Assembly (NCBI GenBank): GCA_964477265.1
Contig: CAYZDJ010000009.1
Coordinates: forward strand, 26,312 to 90,311
Direction of reading: 5' to 3'
DNA from: CAIVPM01 sp964477265
Lineage (GTDB): Bacteria > Bacteroidota > Bacteroidia > Chitinophagales > Chitinophagaceae
Length of the DNA: 64,000 nucleotides
The notes under the pieces were generated by a model. That model saw nothing but the letters and a program-made list of their open reading frames with translations. It did no database searches and was not told the origin of the DNA. Of the stretch, positions 15,652-24,133 are shown piece after piece (within the stretch, counting starts at the first letter, position 1; every line of letters starts with the position of its first letter). The translations under genes were made by a program, and so were the position numbers.

Positions 15652-16683
15652 TCATGAAACCTTTTGCTCTTTACAAGCAACAGAAGCATTAATACAATCC
15701 ACATCAGGCTTGCATTCATCTGTTATATCAACTTTGCCTCTATTATTTCTTACTATTCGTGAAAACAAAGATATTTCCTGGTCGAACAAAAACCTGAAGA
15801 ATAGTTTTATCCATGAATTATGGCTGTGTAATGAGTTGTAGTATGCCGGTGCCATGGCTTTTATTTTAGGCAATTTATTCCAGGGAATTGAAGGAAAGTC
15901 GTGATGCTCGTTGTGAAAGCCAACATTAAATGCAATAGTGTTAAAATTACCATAATAGCTATAAGTTTCCTGCTCGGTGCCATGTGTTAAAAAATGTTCC
16001 TGTATCCATCTTGCACCTAAGGGGTGTAAACCAACAGAAAAGAAAAAACTTATAAGTAAATACACAAAACTTTTTGCACCTAAAAAATAAATAACACAAC
16101 TCATTAAAATTATTTGCACCAACCAATTAAAAGCAACCCATTTATCAAATGCTTTTATTTCTTTTAATCGCCCCAAGCGAAACAACTGAAATATAGGGTA
16201 AAACAATAACCACAAGGCTTTGCCAATAAAATAATGGTTAATTAATTTAGCTTCGGTAGTGCTTGGTATATCACCATCAATTTCGTAAACACCCTGAAAA
16301 CTATGGTGCTTTAAATGATAAATTTCGAACGAAATAGCACTTGCAAAAACCAATGGAGTATTAGCTAAAATACTTGTAAGTTTATTGGCAGCAGCACCTT
16401 TAAACACTAGCTTGTGGGTGCATTCGTGTATTAATACAAATAAAGAATGATCGATAAAAGCTCCTACCAAATAAGCAACAGCCACCACAATCCACCAACT
16501 ATAGTTGCCAATAAAAAACGCAAGTGTAAATTGCATTGCAACCAGCAACAAAACCAACAAAAAAGTGAGTTTATTTTTACCTATAAGGTTTCTAATTTCA
16601 GGATGTTGTTTTAGTATTTCCTTTGTGCGATTACGATGAGGCTCTGGTGCATTTGAAAATACAAAGCTAGTTTTGGGTTGCAT
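15652..16683 (-). CDS. Fatty acid desaturase of the dihydroceramide (sphingolipid delta-4) desaturase type
   Basis: A 343-residue integral membrane di-iron enzyme. It has three histidine boxes: HECTH (86-90), HLKHH (123-127) and HNEHH (257-261), among four to six membrane segments. Several features match eukaryotic DES1/DEGS rather than general fatty acid desaturases: the N-terminal RTKEILKQHPEI, the IDGDIPS segment after box 2, and ETYSYYG before box 3. A long C-terminal match also begins NVGFHNEHHDFPSIP and continues through HNSWIKLFF. Members introduce a trans-4 double bond into dihydroceramide. Bacteroidota make sphingolipids, so the role is plausible, but the substrate is unproven and no other sphingolipid gene is in the window. 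Monocistronic. Confidence 0.85.
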   Translation of the reverse strand: MQPKTSFVFSNAPEPHRNRTKEILKQHPEIRNLIGKNKLTFLLVLLLVAMQFTLAFFIGNYSWWIVVAVAYLVGAFIDHSLFVLIHECTHKLVFKGAAANKLTSILANTPLVFASAISFEIYHLKHHSFQGVYEIDGDIPSTTEAKLINHYFIGKALWLLFYPIFQLFRLGRLKEIKAFDKWVAFNWLVQIILMSCVIYFLGAKSFVYLLISFFFSVGLHPLGARWIQEHFLTHGTEQETYSYYGNFNTIAFNVGFHNEHHDFPSIPWNKLPKIKAMAPAYYNSLHSHNSWIKLFFRFLFDQEISLFSRIVRNNRGKVDITDECKPDVDCINASVACKEQKVS

Positions 16684-16737
16684 AGTTTGGAAAGGTAATT
16701 GATTGCATCCATTAAAAACAATATTAATGAAGATTGT

Positions 16738-17706
16738 TTAAGATTTCATTTCCCATACCAATGCACTTGCACCCAACACGGCAGCATCGGCCTCCTTCAA
16801 TTCGCTAAAAATTAGTCCTACTTTATTCTGAAAAATTGGAAGCAAATTTTCTTCCATTGCTTTCTTTGTTGGGGTTAAAATTAAATCTCCTGCTTTGCAT
16901 AAGCCACCAAAAAGTATAATAGCTTCGGGCGAGGAGAACATTACAAAATTGGCTAATGCTTCGCCAAGTATTTTTCCTGTAAAGGCATATACTTCATTGG
17001 CAATAGCATCGCCCTGCATGGCACAATCATACACTACCCTACTATCAATTTCTTCTTTTGCATAATTACGCATTAAAGAATCTGCCTTGCTGCTTTCAAG
17101 CATTTCAATGGCTGTAAGCCTTACTCCTGTTGCACTGCAATATGCTTCTAAACTTCCTTTAGCATTAGTTCCCCAATGTTGTCTTCCATTTGGAACAATG
17201 ATAGTATGTCCTAATTCGCCTGCAAAACCATCGTGTCCTAAAATTAAATTCCCATTAGCAACAATGCCACTGCCCACGCCTGTACCTAATGTAATCATTA
17301 TAAAATCCTTCATTCCTTTTGCAGCACCATACATCATCTCTCCTACTGCTGCTGCATTGGCATCATTTGTTAAGGCACTTGGCAAATTAAATTTTGCAGT
17401 AACTAATTCTGTTAATGGCACAATGCCTTTCCAGTTTAGGTTTGGTGCATATTCTATAGTGCCTTTATAATAATTGCCATTGGGTGCACCAATGCCAATT
17501 CCACGTATAGCATCTTTGCCACCAACTTGTTCTATAGCAGGTAAAACAGCTTCGTATAGCTCATCAATATAGTCATCTATCTTTAAATGTTTTTTTGTAG
17601 AAATAGCCCCACGATATTGTATATCGCCTCTGTGATCAACCACACCAAACACAGTGTTGGTGCCACCTATATCAATTCCCAAAGTGTAAGTATTATTGCT
17701 TGTCAT
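16738..17706 (-). CDS. ROK-family sugar kinase, glucokinase-like
   Basis: A 322-residue ASKHA-fold kinase. The phosphate 1 motif LGIDIGGTNTVFGVV is at 9-23, followed by an NDANAAAVGE segment, LGTGVGSGIV, and the ROK signature start GELGHTIIVPNGRQ. It should phosphorylate glucose or a related hexose with ATP. In most ROK proteins the next segment carries a CxCGxxGC zinc loop. Here it reads QHWGTNAKGSLEAY, with the cysteines gone, so structural zinc is probably not bound. It lies 64 bases downstream of a FucP-type sugar transporter on the same strand, giving an uptake-and-phosphorylate pair. The exact sugar cannot be read from the sequence. Confidence 0.85.
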   Translation of the reverse strand: MTSNNTYTLGIDIGGTNTVFGVVDHRGDIQYRGAISTKKHLKIDDYIDELYEAVLPAIEQVGGKDAIRGIGIGAPNGNYYKGTIEYAPNLNWKGIVPLTELVTAKFNLPSALTNDANAAAVGEMMYGAAKGMKDFIMITLGTGVGSGIVANGNLILGHDGFAGELGHTIIVPNGRQHWGTNAKGSLEAYCSATGVRLTAIEMLESSKADSLMRNYAKEEIDSRVVYDCAMQGDAIANEVYAFTGKILGEALANFVMFSSPEAIILFGGLCKAGDLILTPTKKAMEENLLPIFQNKVGLIFSELKEADAAVLGASALVWEMKS

Positions 17707-17770
17707 TTTTATAAATATTATTAATAAATTTATCTAAACTAGTTTAGTATTCTAGAAAAAAAATAGAGAT

Positions 17771-19195
17771 TTAGTTTTTTTCTAGCTGAATGCCTTGTTG
17801 TTTTAATTCCTTGTTTGCAACTATTGCATAATATGCCAGATATGTAAAGCATATTATTCCTACAATGTAAGACATACTAATACCAAGATAAGCATCAGCA
17901 GATAAAAAACCCTGCAATAAACTTATAAATCCACCACCCATAATCATAAAAATTAAAAAATTAGAACCTTCGCCAGTATGTCGTCCCAAGCCAGAAATTG
18001 CTAAAGTAAAAATGCAAGGCCAAAGTGTAGAACAAAATAAACCAACTGAACAAAATGCATAAACACTTATGTGATGATTAGACGAAAAGATACCAATAAG
18101 TAAAGATACAATTCCCATGAAACTGAATATTAACAACTGTTTCGCCGGATTTCCTTTACTTAAATAATTACCAATAATCATTGCAATAATTACCACACTA
18201 TAAATATAAAAAGGTTGCAAATTGTGCTTTGCAATTGCATTTACTAAAAGAAAAACACCAAATGCCAGATAAGGCATTAAAAACTTCAATATTTTTTTCA
18301 TGCTTTCATTTAATCCAAAAGCATCAGATGCAGCAGTCCATCTTCCAATCATTAAACTTGCCCAGTATAAAGAAATATATGGTGCAATTTCGTTAACAGT
18401 TGTTCCCAGTTTTTGTTTCATAAATTCTGGCAAGTTCGATACAGTACTTACTTCTACACCAACATAAACAAAAATGGCAATCATTCCATAAGTAAGTTGT
18501 CTATACTTAAATGGCGAGCCTTTATCTACCCAACTGCTATTTGTTTCTGTCTCTTTATTTGTAGTATTTAATTTATTGGGTACAGAAGAAAAATAAAAAA
18601 TGGCTGCAAACAACAAAAATGCAGCACCTAAAAAAAGATAAGGTGTTTTAACAGCAGATAAAGACCCAACACTTACAGCAGTAATACTTCCAAAAATGGC
18701 GAGGTTTACTATAAGAGGCCCAATAGTTGTTCCAAAATTATTTACACCCCCAGCCATACTTAAACGCTGCGAGCCTGTGCTAACATCACCCATGTTTATA
18801 GCTAATGGATTGGCGGCAGTTTGTTGTAAAGAGAAACCTAAGCCAACAATAAATAATCCTGAAATAAATAGAGTAAAAGACTCGTTGCTTGCTGCAGGAA
18901 TAAATAACAATGTTCCTAATGCAGAAACACACAGACCAACAGCAATACCATTTTTAAAGCCAATTCTGTTTAGTAAATCCTGCCCAATTATTTTACTAAT
19001 AATAAAATAAATTAAAGCTCCAACTGAATAAGCAACATAAAAAGCAAATGACACCATTTGTGCCTGCACTTGTGTAAGATTAAGTTTTTCTTTAAATACT
19101 GGAATTAAAATATCGTTACTAGCAGCAACAAAGCCCCAAAAGAAAAATACAGTAATGAGCACTCCAAACTGGCTCCATTTTATTTGTTGATTCAT
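17771..19195 (-). CDS. Sugar MFS transporter, FucP/NagP-like
   Basis: A 474-residue protein with about 12 membrane segments. Family features include the opening FFFWGFVAASNDILIPVFK, the GLGFSLQQTAANPLAINMG segment in TM5, and GVNNFGTTIGP. It belongs to the fucose/glucose/galactose/N-acetylglucosamine:H+ symporter group in the inner membrane. A ROK kinase follows on the same strand, so the imported sugar is probably phosphorylated at once. No sugar-specific catabolic gene is adjacent, so glucose-like substrates are the best guess. Confidence 0.88.
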   Translation of the reverse strand: MNQQIKWSQFGVLITVFFFWGFVAASNDILIPVFKEKLNLTQVQAQMVSFAFYVAYSVGALIYFIISKIIGQDLLNRIGFKNGIAVGLCVSALGTLLFIPAASNESFTLFISGLFIVGLGFSLQQTAANPLAINMGDVSTGSQRLSMAGGVNNFGTTIGPLIVNLAIFGSITAVSVGSLSAVKTPYLFLGAAFLLFAAIFYFSSVPNKLNTTNKETETNSSWVDKGSPFKYRQLTYGMIAIFVYVGVEVSTVSNLPEFMKQKLGTTVNEIAPYISLYWASLMIGRWTAASDAFGLNESMKKILKFLMPYLAFGVFLLVNAIAKHNLQPFYIYSVVIIAMIIGNYLSKGNPAKQLLIFSFMGIVSLLIGIFSSNHHISVYAFCSVGLFCSTLWPCIFTLAISGLGRHTGEGSNFLIFMIMGGGFISLLQGFLSADAYLGISMSYIVGIICFTYLAYYAIVANKELKQQGIQLEKN

Positions 19196-19253
19196 AAAGC
19201 AATATTAGTTAGGCAATAAAAATAAGGTGTTTGCAGTAGCAGCAAAATGTAAT

Positions 19254-19763
19254 TTACTTAATTTTTAAAAGCTTTGCCACATAATAAAATGTTGGAAGCA
19301 AAACACAGCAAATAAGTAAAGGCAATAACCAGTAACCAAAGTTTATATTAATCTTTTCGACAGTAAAATAAACAACTACAAGAATCACATTGCAAAAAAA
19401 TGTAATGCCCAATTTTAAAGCACGCAGCATTTGTGTAGCAACGCTGTATTGCTTTACTGCATTGTCTTTTGTAATCTTTGATGGATAGTTAAAAATATGT
19501 GGACGCTTACATAAAAAAGAGAACAAAGCAAAGACAAAGCTTATTATGATGGGCAAAATAAGCAATGTGTATTTGCTACCATAATTATCTGGCTTGCCAG
19601 CAAAATCAAAATGAACAGAAATAATATCTGGAAAATAAATAAGCTCAGCAATGCATACAATCCATAATAAAAGAAAAAAGAAAAAAGAAAAAATTTCTAA
19701 AAGCCTATCAGTTTTAGATAAGGCAATTGTCAATATAGGTCTTTCTTCTCTTTCATTATACAT
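19254..19763 (-). CDS. DUF1648 membrane protein
   Basis: A 169-residue protein with four hydrophobic segments. The DUF1648 hallmark is present after the first one: SVHFDFAGKPDNYGSKYTLLILP. Family members are small inner-membrane proteins of unclear function, some near peptide-sensing or antimicrobial systems. It lies between dapA (upstream, 33-base gap) and the sugar transporter (downstream, 58 bases), all on one strand. Co-transcription with dapA is likely, but functional coupling is not evident. Confidence 0.75.
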   Translation of the reverse strand: MYNEREERPILTIALSKTDRLLEIFSFFFFLLLWIVCIAELIYFPDIISVHFDFAGKPDNYGSKYTLLILPIIISFVFALFSFLCKRPHIFNYPSKITKDNAVKQYSVATQMLRALKLGITFFCNVILVVVYFTVEKININFGYWLLPLLICCVLLPTFYYVAKLLKIK

Positions 19764-19796
19764 AACTAGTTATTAAAAAAACTGATGTAAAACATC

Positions 19797-20681
19797 TTAT
19801 AATGCTTTTAAATACACTTTAATTTTATCGTGTAATGCAGCAGATACAGGTGTTACAGGCAATCGCATAATGTTTTCAATAAAACCTAATTCATATAAAA
19901 ATGCTTTGATGCCCGCTGGATTATTTTCTGCAAAAAGGTAATCGTAGCCTTTCAATAATTTATATTGAATAGCTCTTGCTTCATCAAACTTATATTGCAA
20001 AGAAAGGTTAACCATTTCTGTAAATTGTTTTGGCAAAGCCTGTGCAGCAACGCTTATTACACCTTTAAAGCCTAAAGCAATTTGTCCACAGCACAAAGCA
20101 TCATCGCCACTTACAATTAAAAAATCTTTAGCACAATCCCTCACAATTTCCATGCATTGCTGCATATCACTTGTGGCTTCTTTTATGCCTTTTATATTTT
20201 CTACTTCGTGTGATAATTTAACAATGGTATCTGCATTTACATTTTTACCAGTTCTACCAGGTACATTGTATAGCAGTATTGGTTTTGAAGCGTTTTCTGC
20301 AATAGCTTTATAATGCAAAAATATTCCTTCCTGCGTAGGCTTATTATAGTTTGGCGATGCACTTAAAATAGCAGTTGCATTGTCAATTGGCAGGCTGTTT
20401 ATTTCATTAATGACAGCCTTGGTATTGTTACCACCAACGCCAACAACAACAGGCACTCTGCCATTTACCTTTTCAAAAGTATATTGCAAAATATCTTTCT
20501 TTTCTGCAAAGTCTAAAACTGGTGTTTCGCCAGTAGTGCCAAGGCTTACAATATAGTTTACTCCATTATTAATATTGAAATCAATCACTTTACCCAAGGC
20601 ATCAAAATCTATTGACTGATCTTTTTTAAATGGGGTAATAATGGCTATTCCTGTACTAGATAGAATGTTTGTTAAAGACAC
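19797..20681 (-). CDS. dapA: 4-hydroxy-tetrahydrodipicolinate synthase
   Basis: A 294-residue TIM-barrel aldolase that condenses pyruvate with aspartate semialdehyde in lysine/diaminopimelate synthesis. Visible motifs are LGTTGETP near residue 48, the YNVPGRTG motif near 136 containing the catalytic tyrosine, and the Schiff-base lysine in IKGIKEAT near 164. Length is standard. The start is GTG, directly before SLTNILSSTGIAIITPFK. Its leader string ATATCTCGTGTCT is also found at the dnaE start. It is followed by the DUF1648 gene. Confidence 0.95.
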   Translation of the reverse strand: MSLTNILSSTGIAIITPFKKDQSIDFDALGKVIDFNINNGVNYIVSLGTTGETPVLDFAEKKDILQYTFEKVNGRVPVVVGVGGNNTKAVINEINSLPIDNATAILSASPNYNKPTQEGIFLHYKAIAENASKPILLYNVPGRTGKNVNADTIVKLSHEVENIKGIKEATSDMQQCMEIVRDCAKDFLIVSGDDALCCGQIALGFKGVISVAAQALPKQFTEMVNLSLQYKFDEARAIQYKLLKGYDYLFAENNPAGIKAFLYELGFIENIMRLPVTPVSAALHDKIKVYLKAL

Positions 20682-20736
20682 GAGATATTATTATTTATTA
20701 TTGATTTTTCAATTAGTTATAAAATGTTAAACATGA

Positions 20737-21705
20737 TTATTCTTCCCAAAAACCCATATTTCCATATTTAGTAATACGTTCTTCAACCCTGGTATTTGCA
20801 TCAATATTTTTAAGTTCTTCAAGATTTTTAACGATGCTATTTTTAAGTATTGCAGAAGCATCATCATAATCCCAATGTGCACCACCAAGAGGTTCTGCTA
20901 CAACTTCATCAACCAGCCCAAACCCTTTCATATCAATAGATGTAAGGCGTAGCTGCTCTGCTGCAATTTCTTTTTTCTCCCATGTTCTCCATAAAATGCT
21001 ACTACAACTTTCTGGGCTTATAACAGTGTACCATGTATTTTCCATCATCAAAGTTCTGTCACCAATGCCAATTCCAAATGCACCACCACTTGCACCCTCA
21101 CCAATAATTACAACAATAACTGGCACTTTAAGGCGAACCATTTCATAAATATTTCTTGCAATAGCTTCACCTTGTCCACGTTCCTCAGCTTCAAGCCCTG
21201 GATAAGCACCAGGTGTATCTACAAAAGTTATAACTGGTTTATTAAATTTTTCTGCTAAACGCATTAAGCGTAATGCTTTTCGATAACCTTCAGGGTTTGC
21301 CATTCCAAAATTTCGCAACTGACGGGCTTTGGTATTAATCCCTTTTTGCTGGCCAATAACCATTACAGTTTCTCCATTAAGTTGTGCAAAACCACCAACC
21401 ATAGCTTTGTCATCTTTAACATTTCTGTCACCATGCAGCTCAACAAAATCAGTAAAAATTTTGTCAATATATTTTAAAGTATATGGTCTATCTGGATGAC
21501 GACTTAATTGAACACGTTGCCAAGGTGTAAGGTGTTCTGTAATTTCTTTTCTTTTAGCAACAATTGCATCTTCTAGTTTTTTAACACCATCAGTTAAATC
21601 AATCTTGCTTTTCTCGGCAGATTGTTTAAGTTTTTCTCTTTCTTCATATAGCGTTTTAATGGGTTGTTCAAAATCTAAAAACTGTCTATTTGGGTACTGA
21701 GGCAT
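20737..21705 (-). CDS. accA: Acetyl-CoA carboxylase carboxyltransferase subunit alpha
   Basis: A 322-residue cytoplasmic subunit. With AccD it transfers CO2 from biotin to acetyl-CoA, the first step of fatty acid synthesis. Conserved parts are FLDFEQPI at the start, WQRVQLSRHPDRPYTLKYI, and the crotonase-fold segments GQQKGINTKARQLRNFGMANPEGYRKA, FVDTPGAYPGLEAEERGQGEAIARN, GEGASGGAFGIG and SPESCSSILWR. Full length. A possible -7 box TACTTTTA lies about 20 bases upstream of the ATG. It stands back to back with tRNA-Asp. Confidence 0.96.
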   Translation of the reverse strand: MPQYPNRQFLDFEQPIKTLYEEREKLKQSAEKSKIDLTDGVKKLEDAIVAKRKEITEHLTPWQRVQLSRHPDRPYTLKYIDKIFTDFVELHGDRNVKDDKAMVGGFAQLNGETVMVIGQQKGINTKARQLRNFGMANPEGYRKALRLMRLAEKFNKPVITFVDTPGAYPGLEAEERGQGEAIARNIYEMVRLKVPVIVVIIGEGASGGAFGIGIGDRTLMMENTWYTVISPESCSSILWRTWEKKEIAAEQLRLTSIDMKGFGLVDEVVAEPLGGAHWDYDDASAILKNSIVKNLEELKNIDANTRVEERITKYGNMGFWEE

Positions 21706-21755
21706 AATTAAATTTTAGGGCTGTAAAAGTAGGGTTTGATTTTTTTTAGAAAAAT

Positions 21756-21788
21756 TTTGTTGATATGAATTATGAGCCTATATATTTG
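21756..21788 (+). promoter_or_regulatory. Promoter of tRNA-Asp
   Basis: TTTG at 21756-21759, 21 bases, then TATATTTG at 21781-21788: a perfect consensus pair, 40 bases before the tRNA. Confidence 0.75.
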
Positions 21789-21828
21789 CAACCCAATCAA
21801 AAAATAACACACAAGTTATTTAGAGAAA

Positions 21829-21902
21829 GGATCGGTAGTTCAGTTGGTTAGAATGCCGCCCTGTCACGGCGGAGGTCGCGGGTTCGAGTCCCGTCCGGTC
21901 CG
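21829..21902 (+). tRNA. tRNA-Asp (anticodon GTC)
   Basis: A complete cloverleaf. The acceptor GGATCGG pairs with CCGGTCC. The anticodon stem CCGCC/GGCGG holds loop CTGTCAC with anticodon GTC. The T arm GCGGG-TTCGAGT-CCCGT is present. The discriminator is G and CCA is not encoded. It is monocistronic with its own promoter and terminator. Confidence 0.96.
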
Positions 21903-21914
21903 CAGAATTAAAGC

Positions 21915-21952
21915 AAAAAGCCTTGTAAGTCAATAACTTACGAGGCTTTTTT
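21915..21952 (+). terminator. Terminator of tRNA-Asp
   Basis: AAAAAGCCTTGTAAGT pairs with ACTTACGAGGCTTTTT (one G-U pair) and ends in a T run, 13 bases after the tRNA. Confidence 0.85.
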
Positions 21953-22154
21953 AATTTTGGGGTAAATATAGGGTAAACAATTGCAAATGACCCCATTTTG
22001 ATACTTGATTAATTGTAATACACTTATTTTTCAAGCCCTGTATAACTACAGAACTCTTCAACTGATACAAGCTGAATGGTTACAATCCAATTAGTGCAGG
22101 GATGATATTAGATAAATTAATGAAAGAATAACTATGATTAAAATTGCAATATTT
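21953..22154. other. Gene-free stretch downstream of tRNA-Asp
   Basis: About 200 bases without a reading frame. It begins with two GGGTAAA units (21960-21980) that could be a degraded attachment site, as tRNA 3' flanks often are, but no copy of the tRNA 3' end is seen. Otherwise featureless AT-rich DNA. Confidence 0.3.
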
Positions 22155-22931
22155 TTATTTTATTTTTTGCAAATAATTTTCTATAGAAATAAAGCTTGCA
22201 TCTTGCTTTAAATCATCAACCAATTTTTCTAATTTTTTGTATAATTCAATACCACAAGGATTTTTGGTATAATTTGGAATATTGTATTTTGCTAAATCTA
22301 CAAACTCCCATGGGTGAAAATAGAGACTTAAATAATCATATTTTTTTAATGCCTGCAAGCACCAGAATTTATACAAATTGTAAGGCACATTCTTAAACAT
22401 TAACCAAAAAAGTGGAATACGAAAATTGGGCGTAACTGCTGTTGGCACTCGTGTTAAACCATTCTCTTCATAAATTGTTTTGGGTAAATGCAGGCTGTTA
22501 TATCTGCCAGGTAAATAAGTTGGGTTAATAGATGAATCGTAAGTATAACCAGCGTTTAACACATCTTTCACATCAACTTTTCTTAAACGTGGCATTCGCA
22601 AGCCTGTTACTTTTTTATTGGTTATTTCTTCTAATTTTTGTTTAGATGAAAGTAAATGTGCAACGTCGAACTGAGTATGGTAAAATGTATGTGAAGCTAT
22701 TTCGTGCTGGTAGGAAAGAGCTTTAATATCTTCAGGAAAATGCTGTGCAAAATTTGCGGTTGTAAATAAAGTGCATTGCATAAAATCTTTTTGCAGCAAA
22801 GGTTCTATAGCTTTTAATCCATCAATACCTACCTGCATTTGTTCATCAACACTAATGTTGTGCTGATACTCCAAAGGCATATCAAATTCTTCTACATCAA
22901 ATGTCAGGAATATATATTTTTTGTTGCTCAT
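22155..22931 (-). CDS. Polysaccharide deacetylase family protein
   Basis: A 258-residue NodB-homology protein without signal peptide. It starts with the strand FLTFDVEEF that carries the catalytic aspartate. The metal-binding histidines are in HEIASHTFYH, and the GLRMPRLRK segment follows. Near the C-terminus LYFHPWEF resembles the tail found in exopolysaccharide-locus deacetylases. It probably removes N-acetyl groups from a polysaccharide or lipid-linked sugar in the cytoplasm or at the membrane. Its start overlaps the stop of the GT87-like gene by four bases (ATGA), so the three genes from 25060 to 22155 form one operon for a surface glycan or glycolipid. Confidence 0.85.
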   Translation of the reverse strand: MSNKKYIFLTFDVEEFDMPLEYQHNISVDEQMQVGIDGLKAIEPLLQKDFMQCTLFTTANFAQHFPEDIKALSYQHEIASHTFYHTQFDVAHLLSSKQKLEEITNKKVTGLRMPRLRKVDVKDVLNAGYTYDSSINPTYLPGRYNSLHLPKTIYEENGLTRVPTAVTPNFRIPLFWLMFKNVPYNLYKFWCLQALKKYDYLSLYFHPWEFVDLAKYNIPNYTKNPCGIELYKKLEKLVDDLKQDASFISIENYLQKIK

Positions 22932-24124
22932 TGCTGTGTACTTGCAGTTAACTTACCTAAATCAATTTTAAGGAATTGCTTTTTTATTATCTGATAAATG
23001 ATAATACACCACATGATAAAACATGGCAATGCTTTTAGCGAATAAGGACGAACAATATGTTCGCGTACATATGGAGTAAATATATCGCTATAAGAAAAAC
23101 TTGTAAGCAATAATGCAAAAACAAAAAATGGCGTTACCCATTTTTCCTTTGGCTGCAACACATACCAAATGCACACAGCAGGAAAAGCTATAATGTATGT
23201 AGGCGACTCGGCACTTGTGGTAAAAATTACTGTCATCAATAAAACCAGGCACAGCATATATAGCCTGAAACGCAGGTCTGCAAAGTGTTTCCAGTCAAAA
23301 TAATTACGTACAAACAAAAGCATGGCAGGTGCTGTAATCCAGATATTTTTAAAATCCTGAAACTTAAATATTCTTCTTACCATTCCCATAACACTTATAT
23401 CTTGGTAATCATTATTAATATCCATTCTTACATTTTTATTGGCTTTAAAAACCAGTTCATTATACCAGTCAAAATAGGTTTGCACAATAAAATTGTAAGA
23501 TGACAGCAACATTGGTGCTACAAAAAATACAATGCTCCAAACTATACTCCAGCCAATGAGCTTTAATTTATTTTTACTGAAAAAGAAAAAAGCAAAACCT
23601 ACTATGCCATATAGCTTTATAAAAGTGGCAAACAAGAAAAAGAATGCAGCCCACAGTTCTTTATTTTTATTAATTGCCACAAACCCAAGTATAATGCAGG
23701 CTATAACCATTGGATTGGTTTGTTGCCACTCACTTGTAAGCATTAATTCGTGAGATGAAAAAACTAAAATTGCATTTTGATATTCTCGTAGAACAGGTAG
23801 TTTTCTTATGGCATAAAATAAAAATGCTGCATTAAAAATTACCCACAATACAATACCCACTTTATCTGGCAAATAATAAAATGGTAAAATAATTAAACTA
23901 AAAAATGGACCATAATGATTAATGTCTTCATATTCGGGGTAATGGACAAATAAATTAGTTTGATTTATTGTATGCTGGTAAACACCTTTAAATAAAGCAT
24001 AATTGCCACCAGTACCTTTATGGTAAACCTCTACAATAATGCCAATAATAGCCAGGCCAAACCATAAAGAAGTTGCAACTTTATCGTTGTAAAAAAAGTT
24101 TTTCCAGGTAAGTTTTTTATCCAT
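22928..24124 (-). CDS. DUF2029/GT87-like multi-pass glycosyltransferase
   Basis: A 398-residue protein with about 10 membrane segments. GT87/DUF2029 features are a periplasmic loop after the first TM with DINHYGPFFSLIILPFYYLP, the segment SEWQQTNPMVIACIILGF, and FIKLYGIVGFAFF. Such enzymes transfer a sugar from a polyprenyl-phosphate donor on the outer face of the inner membrane. The upstream gene encodes a GT2 enzyme of the type that makes polyprenyl-phosphate sugars, a sensible donor source. It lies 9 bases after that gene and overlaps the deacetylase by four bases. Confidence 0.78.
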   Translation of the reverse strand: MDKKLTWKNFFYNDKVATSLWFGLAIIGIIVEVYHKGTGGNYALFKGVYQHTINQTNLFVHYPEYEDINHYGPFFSLIILPFYYLPDKVGIVLWVIFNAAFLFYAIRKLPVLREYQNAILVFSSHELMLTSEWQQTNPMVIACIILGFVAINKNKELWAAFFFLFATFIKLYGIVGFAFFFFSKNKLKLIGWSIVWSIVFFVAPMLLSSYNFIVQTYFDWYNELVFKANKNVRMDINNDYQDISVMGMVRRIFKFQDFKNIWITAPAMLLFVRNYFDWKHFADLRFRLYMLCLVLLMTVIFTTSAESPTYIIAFPAVCIWYVLQPKEKWVTPFFVFALLLTSFSYSDIFTPYVREHIVRPYSLKALPCFIMWCIIIYQIIKKQFLKIDLGKLTASTQQ

Positions 24125-24133
24125 AAAATGAGG

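Noticed and set aside
21953..22010. Attachment-site duplication downstream of tRNA-Asp
   Set aside because: No copy of the tRNA 3' end is present; two GGGTAAA words alone are not enough.
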